Of a DNA stretch of 64,000 nucleotides, positions 24,727 to 33,673 are shown one piece after another. A program made the translations under genes and the position numbers. The notes beneath the pieces were generated by a model, which was not told the DNA's origin, did not search any database, and saw nothing but the letters and a program-made list of their open reading frames with translations. Each line of letters starts with the position of its first letter. Position 1 is the stretch's first letter. This DNA is from Agrococcus sp. Marseille-P2731 (GTDB lineage Bacteria > Actinomycetota > Actinomycetes > Actinomycetales > Microbacteriaceae): contig NZ_FPEG01000002.1 of NCBI RefSeq assembly GCF_900117395.1, positions 1 through 64,000 on the forward strand, read 5' to 3'.

Positions 24727-25659
24727 ATGCGCACGGCCGCCGGCATCCTGCAGCGCGTCGCGAGCTTCGCGATCGTGTTCTTCGGCGTCACGTTCATCAT
24801 CTACTTCGCGGTCTTCAGCCTGCCCGGCGACCCGATCAGGGCGCTCGCGGGCGACCGGGCGCTGCCGCAGTCGGTGGTCGACGCGCTGCGCGAGCAGTAC
24901 AACCTCGACGCGCCGCTGTGGCAGCAGTACCTCACCTACATCGGCGGCCTGTTCCGGGGCGACTTCGGCATCACCTTCCAGGGGAGACCGGTCGGCGAGC
25001 AGATGCTCTCGCGCTGGCCGGTCACCATCACGCTCGCGCTCTCGGCCTGGATGCTCGAGGCCGTGGTCGGCATCCTCATCGGCGTCGTCTCGGCGCTCAC
25101 TCGCGGTTCGGTGATCGACAAGGGCCTGCTCGGCATCACGGTGATCGCGAGCTGCATCCCGGTGTTCGTGCTGGGCGTCGTCGCGCAGCTGATCTTCGGC
25201 GTGCAGCTCGACTGGCTGCCGGTCGCCGGCATCACCGAGGGCTGGCCGACCTCCTACATCCTGCCCTCCGCGGTCATCGCGCTCTTCGGCCTCGCGGCGG
25301 TGTCGCGACTCGTGCGCAGCTCGGTGCTCGAGAACCTCAGCGCCGGCTACGTCACGACGGCCCGAGCCAAGGGCATCGGCGAGGGCCGCATCGTCGGCCT
25401 GCACGTCATGCGCAACTCGCTGATCCCGGCGACGACATTCCTCGCGACGGATCTCGGCTTCCTGCTCGGCGGCACGGTCATCATCGAGGGCATCTTCAAC
25501 CTGCCGGGTGTCGGCAACCTGCTCTTCACCGCCATCCGCACGCACGAGGGGCCGACGGTCGTCGGCATCTCGACCGCGCTCATCCTGATCTTCCTCATCA
25601 CGACGATCGTCGTGGATGCCCTGCATGCTCTGCTCGACCCGAGGACGCGCCGTGGCTGA
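24727..25659 (+). CDS. ABC transporter permease (DppB-like)
   Basis: A 310-residue inner-membrane permease with about six transmembrane helices. The first helix is FAIVFFGVTFIIYFAVFSLP and the GDPI segment follows, as in DppB/OppB. The EAA loop is TTARAKGIGEGRIVGLHVMRN. It starts directly after the peptidase stop and overlaps the next permease by eight bases. Confidence 0.93.
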   Translation: MRTAAGILQRVASFAIVFFGVTFIIYFAVFSLPGDPIRALAGDRALPQSVVDALREQYNLDAPLWQQYLTYIGGLFRGDFGITFQGRPVGEQMLSRWPVTITLALSAWMLEAVVGILIGVVSALTRGSVIDKGLLGITVIASCIPVFVLGVVAQLIFGVQLDWLPVAGITEGWPTSYILPSAVIALFGLAAVSRLVRSSVLENLSAGYVTTARAKGIGEGRIVGLHVMRNSLIPATTFLATDLGFLLGGTVIIEGIFNLPGVGNLLFTAIRTHEGPTVVGISTALILIFLITTIVVDALHALLDPRTRRG

Positions 25660-26557
25660 TCTGCCCACCAACACCAAGGCCATGTCGACGGCGCTCGCCA
25701 GGAGCGCCGGCCGCAAGGGCGGCCTGCGACAGCTCATGCGCCAGCCGCTGTTCTGGCTGCCCGTCGCCGTGCTCGCCGTGCTGCTGGCGTTCGCGATCGC
25801 GCCGGCACCCTTCGCGGCCCTGTTCGGCAACGGCGATCCGCGCTCCTGCAGCCTCGCGAACAGCTCGGGGCTCCCGAGCGCCGGGCATCCCTTCGGCTTC
25901 GACCTGCAGGGCTGCGACATCTGGGCGAACTCCGTCCACGGCGCGCAAGCATCGATCACCGTCGGCGTGCTCGCGACCGCGATCTCGCTCGCGATCGCCA
26001 TCCTGCTCGGCACGATCGCCGGGCTCTACGGCGGCGTCGCCGACTGGCTCATCTCCCGCCTCACCGAGGTCTTCCTCGGCTTCCCCTTCCTGCTCGCGGC
26101 GATCGTCGTGCTCAACAGCCTGGGCGATCGCAGCGTGCTGACCGTGAGCCTCGTGCTCGGTGTCTTCGGCTGGCCGACGATGGCGCGGCTCGTGCGCACC
26201 TCCGTGCGCGCCATCCGCACGAGCGAGTACGTGCTCGCCGCCCGCACGATGGGGCTCGGACAGCTGCGCATCATCACGCGCTACGTGCTGCCGAACGCGC
26301 TGACGCCCGTCATCGTGCTCGCGACCATCGCGATCGGCGCGGTCATCGTCGCCGAGAGCTCGCTCACCTACCTCGGCATCGGCCTGCAGCCGCCGGCCAT
26401 CTCCTGGGGCCTGCAGATCGCCGCGGGCTCCCGGGTGTTCCAGACCGCGCCGCATATCATCATGCTGCCGTCGCTCATGCTGGCCCTCACGGTGCTCTCG
26501 GTCATCGGCCTGGGTGAGTCGCTGCGAACGGCGTTCGACCCGAGGAGGCAGCAGTGA
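25652..26557 (+). CDS. ABC transporter permease (DppC-like)
   Basis: A 301-residue partner permease. After a cytoplasmic N-terminus comes FWLPVAVLAVLLAFAIAP, then a periplasmic loop with FGFDLQGCDIWANSVHGAQ, the DppC-type signature. The EAA loop is VLAARTMGLGQLRIITRYVLPN. Start GTG 25652 lies inside the preceding gene. Pairs with the DppB-like protein to form the channel. Confidence 0.93.
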   Translation: MADLPTNTKAMSTALARSAGRKGGLRQLMRQPLFWLPVAVLAVLLAFAIAPAPFAALFGNGDPRSCSLANSSGLPSAGHPFGFDLQGCDIWANSVHGAQASITVGVLATAISLAIAILLGTIAGLYGGVADWLISRLTEVFLGFPFLLAAIVVLNSLGDRSVLTVSLVLGVFGWPTMARLVRTSVRAIRTSEYVLAARTMGLGQLRIITRYVLPNALTPVIVLATIAIGAVIVAESSLTYLGIGLQPPAISWGLQIAAGSRVFQTAPHIIMLPSLMLALTVLSVIGLGESLRTAFDPRRQQ

Positions 26558-27102
26558 ACGCGAGGGACGACCAGAGGCCAGACGCCGACGCGGATGACGC
26601 TGTCGACGCCCGCGAGCAGGCGCGGCGCCAGTTCGCCGAGGACCTCAGCTTCATCTGGGAGATGGCGGGCACCTCGCGCATGGACGGCCGGGTGCTCGGC
26701 TATCTCATGATCACCGACAAGCCCTACCTCTCGTCTGCTCAGATCGCGAAGGCCCTGCACGCGAGCGCGGGCTCCGTCTCGATGGCCACGCGTCGCCTGA
26801 TGGACACGCGCTTCATCCGCCGCCACTCCGTGCCGGGCGATCGCGCGCACTACTTCATGGCCGAGGACGACCCGTGGGGCAGCTTCCTCGCCAACGAGCA
26901 GCGCTACTTCGACCGCGAGATCGAGGTGATCGACAAGGCGCTCACCCAGCTCGCGCCTGAGGAGAGTGCCGCCCAGACCCGGCTGACCAACGGCAGGGAC
27001 TACCTGAACTGGGTCATGGACCACCACCACAAGATGCTCGCCGAGTGGAACGAGCACAAGCGCGCACGCGATGCCGCGGCGGCAGAGGAAGCAGACGGAT
27101 GA
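26554..27102 (+). CDS. Winged-helix transcriptional regulator, GbsR/MarR-like
   Basis: A 182-residue protein. A winged helix-turn-helix (YLSSAQIAKALHASAGSVSMATRRLM) is followed by a wing (RRHSVPGDRAHYF) and a long helical dimerisation tail. It fits GbsR/MarR-type regulators. It sits inside the transport operon, with four-base overlaps on both sides, so it probably controls the operon itself; the inverted repeat at 21602 is a candidate site. Confidence 0.8.
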   Translation: MNARDDQRPDADADDAVDAREQARRQFAEDLSFIWEMAGTSRMDGRVLGYLMITDKPYLSSAQIAKALHASAGSVSMATRRLMDTRFIRRHSVPGDRAHYFMAEDDPWGSFLANEQRYFDREIEVIDKALTQLAPEESAAQTRLTNGRDYLNWVMDHHHKMLAEWNEHKRARDAAAAEEADG

Positions 27103-28775
27103 GCGACTCGAGCGAGGGCGCGGAGCGCGCGACGGCGACGGATGGCGGGCCGATCCTCGCGGTCGAGCGGCTGAGCGTCACCTTCGACGTCGACGGCGAC
27201 ACGGCGGTGAGCGTCGTCTCGGCGTCGTTCGAGGTCGGGCGCGACGAGATCGTCGCGATCGTCGGCGAGTCGGGCTCCGGCAAGAGCGTCACCGCCCTCT
27301 CGATCCTCGGGCTGCTGCCGAAGAACGCGACGGTCTCCGGCTCGATCCGGTTCGACGGCCGCGAGCTGCTCGGCCTCGAGCGGCGAGCGCTGCGCGAGGT
27401 GCGGGGCTCGGGCATCGCCATGATCTTCCAGGATCCGATGGCGGCGCTGAACCCGGTCTTCACGATCGGCTTCCAGCTCGTCGAGGCCATCCGCGCGCAC
27501 GATCGCAGCCTGAGCGGGGCGCGAGCGCGGGCGAGGGCGCTCGAGCTGCTCGAGCTCGTCGAGATCCCCGAGCCTGCGCGCAGGCTGCGCAGCTTCCCGC
27601 ACGAGTTCTCGGGCGGCCAGGCGCAGCGCGTGGTCATCGCCATGGCGCTCGCGAACGACCCGGCGCTGCTGATCGCCGACGAGCCGACGACTGCGCTCGA
27701 CGTCACGGTGCAGGCCGAGATCCTCGACGTGCTGCGGCGGATGCGCACGAGGCTGCGCTCGAGCGTGCTCGTGATCACGCACGACATGGGCGTGGTCGCT
27801 GACCTCGCCGACCGCGTCGTGGTCATGCGGGAGGGGCGCATCGAGGAGTCGAAGCCGGTGCTGGAGCTCTTCGAGCGGCCGGAGTCGCCCTACACGCAGC
27901 AGCTGCTCGCGGCGGTGCCGCGGTTCGGCGAGCGCGCGGCCTCGGCCGCGCCGGAGGGTGAGGCGCTGCCGGCGCTCGACGTGCAGGACCTCGTCGTGGA
28001 GTACGGCAGCAGGCTGCGCGGCAAGGTGCGCGCCGTCGACGGCGTCTCCCTGCGCGTGCAGCCGGGCGAGATCCTGGGCGTCGTGGGGGAGTCGGGCAGC
28101 GGCAAGACCACCATCGGGCGCGCGGCGATCGGCCTCGCGCCGATCTCCGGCGGCGAGATCCACGTCGCCGGCACGCGGGTCGGTGCGGCATCGCGCGCGG
28201 ATCGCACGGCGATGCGCCGCTCGGTCGGCGTCGTGTTCCAGAACCCGTCGATGTCGCTCAACCCGCGCTACTCGATCCAGCAGACGATCGCGGAGCCGCT
28301 GCGCGTGATCGGCGGGCTGGGCGCCGACGCGGTGCGGGAGCGCTCCGCGGCGCTGCTCGACTCGGTCGGGCTCGGCTCCCGCTGGCTCGAGCGCTACCCG
28401 CACGAGCTCTCGGGCGGGCAGCGCCAGCGCGTGGCCATCGCGCGCGCGGTCGCCCTCGAGCCTCGCCTCCTGATCGCCGACGAGCCGACCAGCGCGCTCG
28501 ACGTCTCGGTGCAGGCGCAGGTGCTCGACGTGTTCCGCGAGCTGCAGGAGCGCCTGGGCTTCGCGTGCCTGTTCGTCAGCCACGACCTCGCGGTCGTCGA
28601 CACCCTGTGCGACCGGGTCGCGGTGATGCACCGCGGCCGCGTCGTGGAGCAGGGCCCGCGCGATCGCGTGCTCGCGCATCCGACCGACGACTACACGCGG
28701 CGCCTCATCGATTCTGCGCCCGTGCCGGATCCCACCGAGCAGCGGCGGCGGCGCGAGGAGCGCATCGCTGGTTGA
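27099..28775 (+). CDS. Peptide ABC transporter, fused double ATP-binding protein
   Basis: A 558-residue fusion of DppD-like and DppF-like ATPases. The first half has GESGSGKS, HEFSGGQAQRV and LLIADEPTTALD; the second half has GESGSGKTT, HELSGGQRQRV and LLIADEPTSALD. Each half ends with an H-loop (VITHDMG, VSHDLAV). It energises the two permeases. ATG 27099 overlaps the regulator stop. A hairpin-poor region follows, so the operon end is not marked by a clear terminator. Confidence 0.93.
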   Translation: MSDSSEGAERATATDGGPILAVERLSVTFDVDGDTAVSVVSASFEVGRDEIVAIVGESGSGKSVTALSILGLLPKNATVSGSIRFDGRELLGLERRALREVRGSGIAMIFQDPMAALNPVFTIGFQLVEAIRAHDRSLSGARARARALELLELVEIPEPARRLRSFPHEFSGGQAQRVVIAMALANDPALLIADEPTTALDVTVQAEILDVLRRMRTRLRSSVLVITHDMGVVADLADRVVVMREGRIEESKPVLELFERPESPYTQQLLAAVPRFGERAASAAPEGEALPALDVQDLVVEYGSRLRGKVRAVDGVSLRVQPGEILGVVGESGSGKTTIGRAAIGLAPISGGEIHVAGTRVGAASRADRTAMRRSVGVVFQNPSMSLNPRYSIQQTIAEPLRVIGGLGADAVRERSAALLDSVGLGSRWLERYPHELSGGQRQRVAIARAVALEPRLLIADEPTSALDVSVQAQVLDVFRELQERLGFACLFVSHDLAVVDTLCDRVAVMHRGRVVEQGPRDRVLAHPTDDYTRRLIDSAPVPDPTEQRRRREERIAG

Positions 28776-28838
28776 GCCTCAACCAGAGGTTGAGATACAC
28801 GCCGCACGGGCCTACCGCCCGAAGTCGGCGGGGGTTCC

Positions 28839-28844
28839 TAGACT
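28839..28844 (+). promoter_or_regulatory. -10 element, leaderless parA-like gene
   Basis: TAGACT ends seven bases before GTG 28852. Confidence 0.5.
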
Positions 28845-28851
28845 CGGGAGC

Positions 28852-29730
28852 GTGAGCACGAGCAACGAGACCCTGGCCGGCATGGAGGCGCCCGCGCTCG
28901 GGCCGACCGGGCGCCCGGTGCGGGAGTTCCCGGAGCCCGCGCCGCTCGCGTCGCACGGCCCGGCGCGCATCATCACGATGTGCAACCAGAAGGGCGGCGT
29001 CGGCAAGACGACGACCTCCATCAACCTGGGCGCGGCCGTCGCCGACTACGGCCGCCGCGTGCTCGCGATCGACTTCGACCCGCAGGGTGCGCTCAGCGCC
29101 GGCCTCGGCGTCGACAACCACGACGCCACCACGATCTACGACCTGCTGCTCAACCCCCGCCTCGACCCGCGCGAGGCGATCCAGCAGACCAGCGTCGAGG
29201 GCCTCGACGTCATCGCCGCGAACATCGACCTCTCGGCAGCAGAGGTGCACCTCGTCAACGAGGTCGCGCGCGAGCAGATCCTGGCGCGCGTGCTGCGCCG
29301 GGTCGCAGACGACTACGACCTCATCCTGATCGACTGCCAGCCGTCGCTGGGCCTCCTCACCGTCAACGCGCTCACCGCAGCGCACGGCGTGCTCATCCCG
29401 CTCGAGAGCGAGTACTTCGCGCTCCGCGGCGTCGCGCTGCTCAAGGAGACGATCGAGAAGGTGCAGGATCGCCTGAACCCGGCGCTCCAGCTCGACGGCA
29501 TCCTCGTGACGATGTTCGACTCCCGCACCCTGCACGCCCGAGAGGTCATGGATCGCGTGGTCGAGACCTTCGGCGACACCGTGCTCGACACGGTCGTGCG
29601 CCGCACGGTGAAGTTCCCCGATGCATCCGTCGCCGGTGTGCCGGTGACGCAGTTCGCCCCCGAGCACGCGGCAGCAGAGATCCATCGCCAGCTCGCGCGC
29701 GAGCTGATCGCCCGTGGCGCGATCGCCTGA
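28852..29730 (+). CDS. ParA-family ATPase (segregation-linked)
   Basis: A 292-residue ParA/MinD-type ATPase with a 40-residue N-terminal extension. The deviant Walker A is KGGVGKTTTSINLG, the A' motif DYDLILIDCQPSLG, and the C-terminal FPDASVAGVPVTQFAP segment is typical. In Actinobacteria this paralogue, distinct from the origin ParA, lies before scpA-scpB. It overlaps scpA by 17 bases. Likely role in chromosome or cargo positioning. Confidence 0.9.
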   Translation: MSTSNETLAGMEAPALGPTGRPVREFPEPAPLASHGPARIITMCNQKGGVGKTTTSINLGAAVADYGRRVLAIDFDPQGALSAGLGVDNHDATTIYDLLLNPRLDPREAIQQTSVEGLDVIAANIDLSAAEVHLVNEVAREQILARVLRRVADDYDLILIDCQPSLGLLTVNALTAAHGVLIPLESEYFALRGVALLKETIEKVQDRLNPALQLDGILVTMFDSRTLHAREVMDRVVETFGDTVLDTVVRRTVKFPDASVAGVPVTQFAPEHAAAEIHRQLARELIARGAIA

Positions 29731-30529
29731 CGACGAGCAGGCCGAGGGCGGGTTCCGCCTCGCGCTCGACAACTTCGACGGGCCGTTCGACCTGCTGCTG
29801 ACGCTCATCGGCAACCGCTCGCTCGACGTCACCGAGATCGCGCTGGGGCGGGTGACGGATGAGTTCATCGCCTACGTGCGCACGCTCGACACCCACGAGG
29901 AGCTCGAGCAGGCGAGCGAGTTCATCGTGGTCGCGGCGACGCTGCTCGACCTCAAGATCGCCTCGCTGCTGCCCGCTGGCGACGTCGTCGACAGCGAGGA
30001 CGTCGCGCTGCTCGAGGCCCGCGACCTGCTCTTCGCGCGCCTGCTGCAGTACCGCGCGTTCAAGCAGGCGGCGCTGTGGGCGGCCGAGCGCATCGGTGAG
30101 GAGTTGAGCAGGCACCCGCGGTCGGTGCGCCTCGAGGATCGCTTCCGGCAGCGCACGCCAGAGCTGAAGTGGACCCTCTCGGCCGACGACTTCGCCGCAC
30201 TGGCGCTGCTGGCGCTCACGCCCAGGGAGCTGCCGAGCGTCGGCCTCACGCACCTCCACGCGCCGCTCGTGTCGATCCGCGAGCAGGCCGCCCACATCGT
30301 CTCGCGCCTGCGCCAGGCGGGCACGACCACCTTCCGCGAGCTGATCGCGGGCGAGGCGACCCGCGGCGTCATCGTCGCCCGCTTCCTCGCGGTGCTCGAG
30401 CTCTATCGGCACGCGGCCATCACCTTCGAGCAGCTCGAGCCGCTGGGCGAGCTGTCGATCAGCTGGACCGGCCACGACTTCCGCGACGAGGACCTCGTGA
30501 GCCTGGGGGCAGACTATGACCATGCATGA
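29714..30529 (+). CDS. scpA: Segregation and condensation protein A
   Basis: A 271-residue kleisin that bridges the SMC heads. The N-terminal FRLALDNFDGPFDLLLTLIGNRSLDVTEIAL helix block and the C-terminal winged helix (TTFRELIAGEATRGVIVARFLAVLEL) are both present. GTG 29714 lies within the end of the parA-like gene and the 3' end overlaps scpB by 14 bases. Confidence 0.94.
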   Translation: MARSPDDEQAEGGFRLALDNFDGPFDLLLTLIGNRSLDVTEIALGRVTDEFIAYVRTLDTHEELEQASEFIVVAATLLDLKIASLLPAGDVVDSEDVALLEARDLLFARLLQYRAFKQAALWAAERIGEELSRHPRSVRLEDRFRQRTPELKWTLSADDFAALALLALTPRELPSVGLTHLHAPLVSIREQAAHIVSRLRQAGTTTFRELIAGEATRGVIVARFLAVLELYRHAAITFEQLEPLGELSISWTGHDFRDEDLVSLGADYDHA

Positions 30530-31163
30530 GACGGATGCGGTGCCCGCCGAGGGCACGCAGGTGACGCAGGGCGAGGCTCAGCCCGGCACCGCGGACGAGC
30601 AGGTCGCCGACCGCTCGCACCTGCCGCTCGAGCGGCGCATCGAGGCGATCCTGATGGTGGCCGACGAGCCGCAGGGTGCCGTGCACCTCGCGACCGCGCT
30701 GCGCGCGCCCGTGCGCGCGGTCAAGGCGGCCATCGAGGCGCTGCGCGACGACTACGACGGGCGCGGTGAGGGGCCCGAGCGCGGCTTCGAGCTGCGCGAG
30801 GTCGGCGGCGGCTGGCGCATCTACGTGCGCGCCGCCTACGACGTCGACGCCGCCGACTTCGTGCTCACCCAGACGCCGACCAAGCTCTCGCAGGCGGCGC
30901 TCGAGACGCTCGCGGTCATCGCCTACAAGCAGCCCATCACGCGCGGGGCCGTCGCCGCCATCCGCGCCGTGAACGTCGACTCCGTCGTGCGCACGCTGCT
31001 GGGCCGCGGGCTGATCCGCGAGGCCTTCGCCGACGCCGAGACCGGCGCCATCAACTACGAGACGACCGAGCTGCTGCTGACCCAGCTGGGGCTCAACTCG
31101 CTCGACGAGCTGCCGCCGATCAGCCCGCTGCTGCCGGACGGCGAGGAGGACGTGTTCGCATGA
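30516..31163 (+). CDS. scpB: Segregation and condensation protein B
   Basis: A 215-residue ScpB with two winged-helix domains: LPLERRIEAILMVADEPQG at the start and SQAALETLAVIAYKQPITRGAVAAIRAVNVDSVVRTLLGRGLI. A 30-residue acidic N-terminal extension precedes the family core. Forms the SMC-ScpAB condensin. Its TGA overlaps the next ATG (ATGA). Confidence 0.94.
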   Translation: MTMHETDAVPAEGTQVTQGEAQPGTADEQVADRSHLPLERRIEAILMVADEPQGAVHLATALRAPVRAVKAAIEALRDDYDGRGEGPERGFELREVGGGWRIYVRAAYDVDAADFVLTQTPTKLSQAALETLAVIAYKQPITRGAVAAIRAVNVDSVVRTLLGRGLIREAFADAETGAINYETTELLLTQLGLNSLDELPPISPLLPDGEEDVFA

Positions 31164-31909
31164 CAGATCCCAGCACCGAGGGGGAGCGCCTGCAGAAGGT
31201 GCTCGCCGCCGCCGGCGTCGCCAGCCGCCGCGTCGTCGAGGACATGATCGTCGCCGGCCGCATCACGGTCGACGGCAGCGTCGTCACCGAGCTCGGCAGC
31301 CGCATCCACCCTGACGCGCAGGTGACGGTCGACGGCACGGCCGTGCAGCTCGACACCACGAAGCGGTACCTCATGCTGAACAAGCCGACGGGCGTGGTCT
31401 CGACGATGTCCGACGAGCGCGGGCGGCCGGACCTCCGCGAGTTCGTCGCCGAGATCGACGAGCGCGTGTACAACGTCGGCCGCCTCGACGCCGACACCTC
31501 CGGGCTCCTCATCCTCACGAACGACGGCGATCTCGCCCACGTGCTCGCGCATCCGTCCTTCGGGGTCGAGAAGACGTACGTCGCGAAGGTGCGCGGCGCG
31601 GTCGACCAGCGCGTCATCCGGCGCCTGCTCGACGGCTTCGAGCTCGACGACGGCTCGATCAGCGCCGACGACGCGCGAGTGATCGGCACGCCCTCGAAGG
31701 GCTTCTCGATGGTCGAGCTGACCCTGCACTCGGGCCGCAACCGCATCGTGCGGCGGATGCTCGACCACGTCGGGCACCCGGTGGTCGAGCTCGTGCGCCG
31801 CTCGTTCGGGCCGCTGCACCTCGGCACGCTCCGGTCGGGCATGGTGCGCGAACTCACTACGATGGAGCGCGGTGCCATCCTCACGCTCTCGAGGGGTGCC
31901 AAGAGCTGA
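31160..31909 (+). CDS. rluB: Pseudouridine synthase RluB family
   Basis: A 249-residue rRNA pseudouridine synthase. The S4 domain (ERLQKVLAAAGVASRRVVEDMI) leads into the catalytic domain with the essential Asp in VGRLDADTSGLLILTNDG, then FEVEKTY-like GVEKTYVAKV and GRNRIVRRM. It likely modifies 23S U2605. The neighbours scpB and tyrA are the usual actinobacterial ones. Confidence 0.93.
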   Translation: MTDPSTEGERLQKVLAAAGVASRRVVEDMIVAGRITVDGSVVTELGSRIHPDAQVTVDGTAVQLDTTKRYLMLNKPTGVVSTMSDERGRPDLREFVAEIDERVYNVGRLDADTSGLLILTNDGDLAHVLAHPSFGVEKTYVAKVRGAVDQRVIRRLLDGFELDDGSISADDARVIGTPSKGFSMVELTLHSGRNRIVRRMLDHVGHPVVELVRRSFGPLHLGTLRSGMVRELTTMERGAILTLSRGAKS

Positions 31910-31919
31910 AGGAGCCCTC

Positions 31920-32999
31920 GTGACCCACCGACTGCGCGGCCCCGTGCGCATCGTCGGCACGGGCCTGCTCGGCACCTCCATCGGGCTCGGCCTCGCCGCG
32001 CGCGGTGTCGAGGTGCAGCTCACCGACGCCTCACCGACCGCGATGCGCCTGGCCGCCGACTACGGCGCCGGCAGGCTCGCCGAGCCGGGTGACGCGCCTG
32101 AGCTGATCGTCGTCGCCGTGCCGCCGGACGTCACGGCGCGGGTCGTCGCGGCCGAGCTCGAGGCGTTCCCGGACGCGGTGGTCACCGACGTCGCGTCGGT
32201 CAAGGCCGTGCCGCTCGCGCAGCTGCGCGCGCTCGGCGCCGACGTCAGCCGCTACCTCGGCTCGCACCCGATGGCGGGGCGCGAGCGCTCCGGCGCGCTG
32301 GCCGGCAGCGGCGACCTCTTCGTCGGGCGCCCGTGGGTGATCGCCGGCCACGACGCGATCTCCTACCAGCGCGGCAGCCTCGTCGACGACCTGATCCTCG
32401 ACCTCGGCGCCGTGCCGATCGAGTCGACGCCCGACGAGCACGACCGCGCCGTGGCGATCGTCAGCCACGTGCCGCAGCTCGTCTCCTCCCTCATGGCAGC
32501 GCGGCTCGCTGACGCGCCCGACGAGGCGCTCCGCCTCGCGGGTGGTGGCGTTCGCGACGTGACGCGCGTCGCGGCCAGCGACCCGGCCCTCTGGATCCAG
32601 ATCCTCGGCGCCAACGCGCCTGCCGTCGTCGAGCAGCTGCGCGCCCTGCAGGTCGACCTGCAGGCGCTGGTCGACGCGCTCGACGCGCCCGAAGCATCCG
32701 GCAGTCGCAAGACGATGGCGGATGCGCTGCGCGCCGGCAACGAGGGCGTGGCACGCCTGCCGGGCAAGCACGGCACGCACACGCGGTTCACGCGCGTGCA
32801 GGTGCGCGTCGACGATCGGCCGGGGCACCTCGCGAGGCTGCTCGCCGACATCGGTGACGCGGGCGTGAACCTCGAGGACCTGCGGCTCGAGCACGCGGAG
32901 GGCGCGCAGTTCGGCGTCGCCGAGATCACCGTGCTGCCCGAGACCGTCGTGCACCTGCACGAGGCGCTCGAGCAGCTGGGCTGGCAGGTGGTGGCATGA
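31920..32999 (+). CDS. tyrA: Prephenate dehydrogenase with ACT domain
   Basis: A 359-residue NAD-dependent enzyme of tyrosine synthesis. The Rossmann motif is RIVGTGLLGTSIGLGLA, with GSHPMAGRERSG as the substrate segment and ESTPDEHDRAVAIVSHVPQ later. Residues about 285-359 are an ACT domain (VRVDDRPGHLARLLADIGDAGVN), implying feedback control by tyrosine. GTG 31920 follows AGGAG by five bases. Overlaps cmk by four bases. Confidence 0.93.
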   Translation: MTHRLRGPVRIVGTGLLGTSIGLGLAARGVEVQLTDASPTAMRLAADYGAGRLAEPGDAPELIVVAVPPDVTARVVAAELEAFPDAVVTDVASVKAVPLAQLRALGADVSRYLGSHPMAGRERSGALAGSGDLFVGRPWVIAGHDAISYQRGSLVDDLILDLGAVPIESTPDEHDRAVAIVSHVPQLVSSLMAARLADAPDEALRLAGGGVRDVTRVAASDPALWIQILGANAPAVVEQLRALQVDLQALVDALDAPEASGSRKTMADALRAGNEGVARLPGKHGTHTRFTRVQVRVDDRPGHLARLLADIGDAGVNLEDLRLEHAEGAQFGVAEITVLPETVVHLHEALEQLGWQVVA

Positions 33000-33673
33000 G
33001 CACCGAGCGGACGAGCACGGTCGTCGCGATCGACGGGCCTGCCGGCAGCGGCAAGTCCTCGGTGGCGCGCGCGGTCGCGCGCGAGCTGGGCTTCCAGTTC
33101 CTCGACACCGGCGCCGCGTACCGGGCGCTCACGTGGCTGATCCTGGAGCGCGGCGGCGACACCGACGACGAGGCGACGGTGGTCGGCAGCCTCGAGGCGC
33201 TGGCCTCGCTCGAGCTGACCGTCGATGCCGCGGGCCAGCGCGTCGCGATCGAGGGGCACGACGTCACCGAAGCGATCCGCACGGAGCGCATCTCGGGCGC
33301 CGTCTCCGGCGTCGCGCGGACGATCGCCGCGCGCGAGGCCGTCAACATCCGCTTCCGCGACGTCATCGCGGAGGCGCGGCCCGGCATCGTCGCCGAGGGC
33401 CGCGACATCACGACCGTCGTCGCACCCGACGCCGACGTGCGCGTGCTGCTGACCGCTGACGAGGCCGTGCGCATCCGACGCCGCTTCGGCGACGTCGGCG
33501 GCGACGAGGACCAGGTGGGCGCGCGCCTCGCGGCGCGCGACGCCTCCGATTCCCAGGTGGTCGACTTCCTGCACGCTGCTGACGGCGTGACCGTGGTCGA
33601 CTCCACTGACCTGACCTTCGACGAGACGGTCGACGCGATCGTCCGCCTCGCGACCGAGGAGCACCATGACTGA
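32996..33673 (+). CDS. cmk: Cytidylate kinase
   Basis: A 225-residue (d)CMP kinase. The P-loop is [17 protein letters not shown], the substrate site [13 protein letters not shown], and [14 protein letters not shown] with the [12 protein letters not shown] complete the fold. It is overlapped by der (eight bases), the standard cmk-der pair. Confidence 0.95.
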   Translation: MSTERTSTVVAIDGPAGSGKSSVARAVARELGFQFLDTGAAYRALTWLILERGGDTDDEATVVGSLEALASLELTVDAAGQRVAIEGHDVTEAIRTERISGAVSGVARTIAAREAVNIRFRDVIAEARPGIVAEGRDITTVVAPDADVRVLLTADEAVRIRRRFGDVGGDEDQVGARLAARDASDSQVVDFLHAADGVTVVDSTDLTFDETVDAIVRLATEEHHD

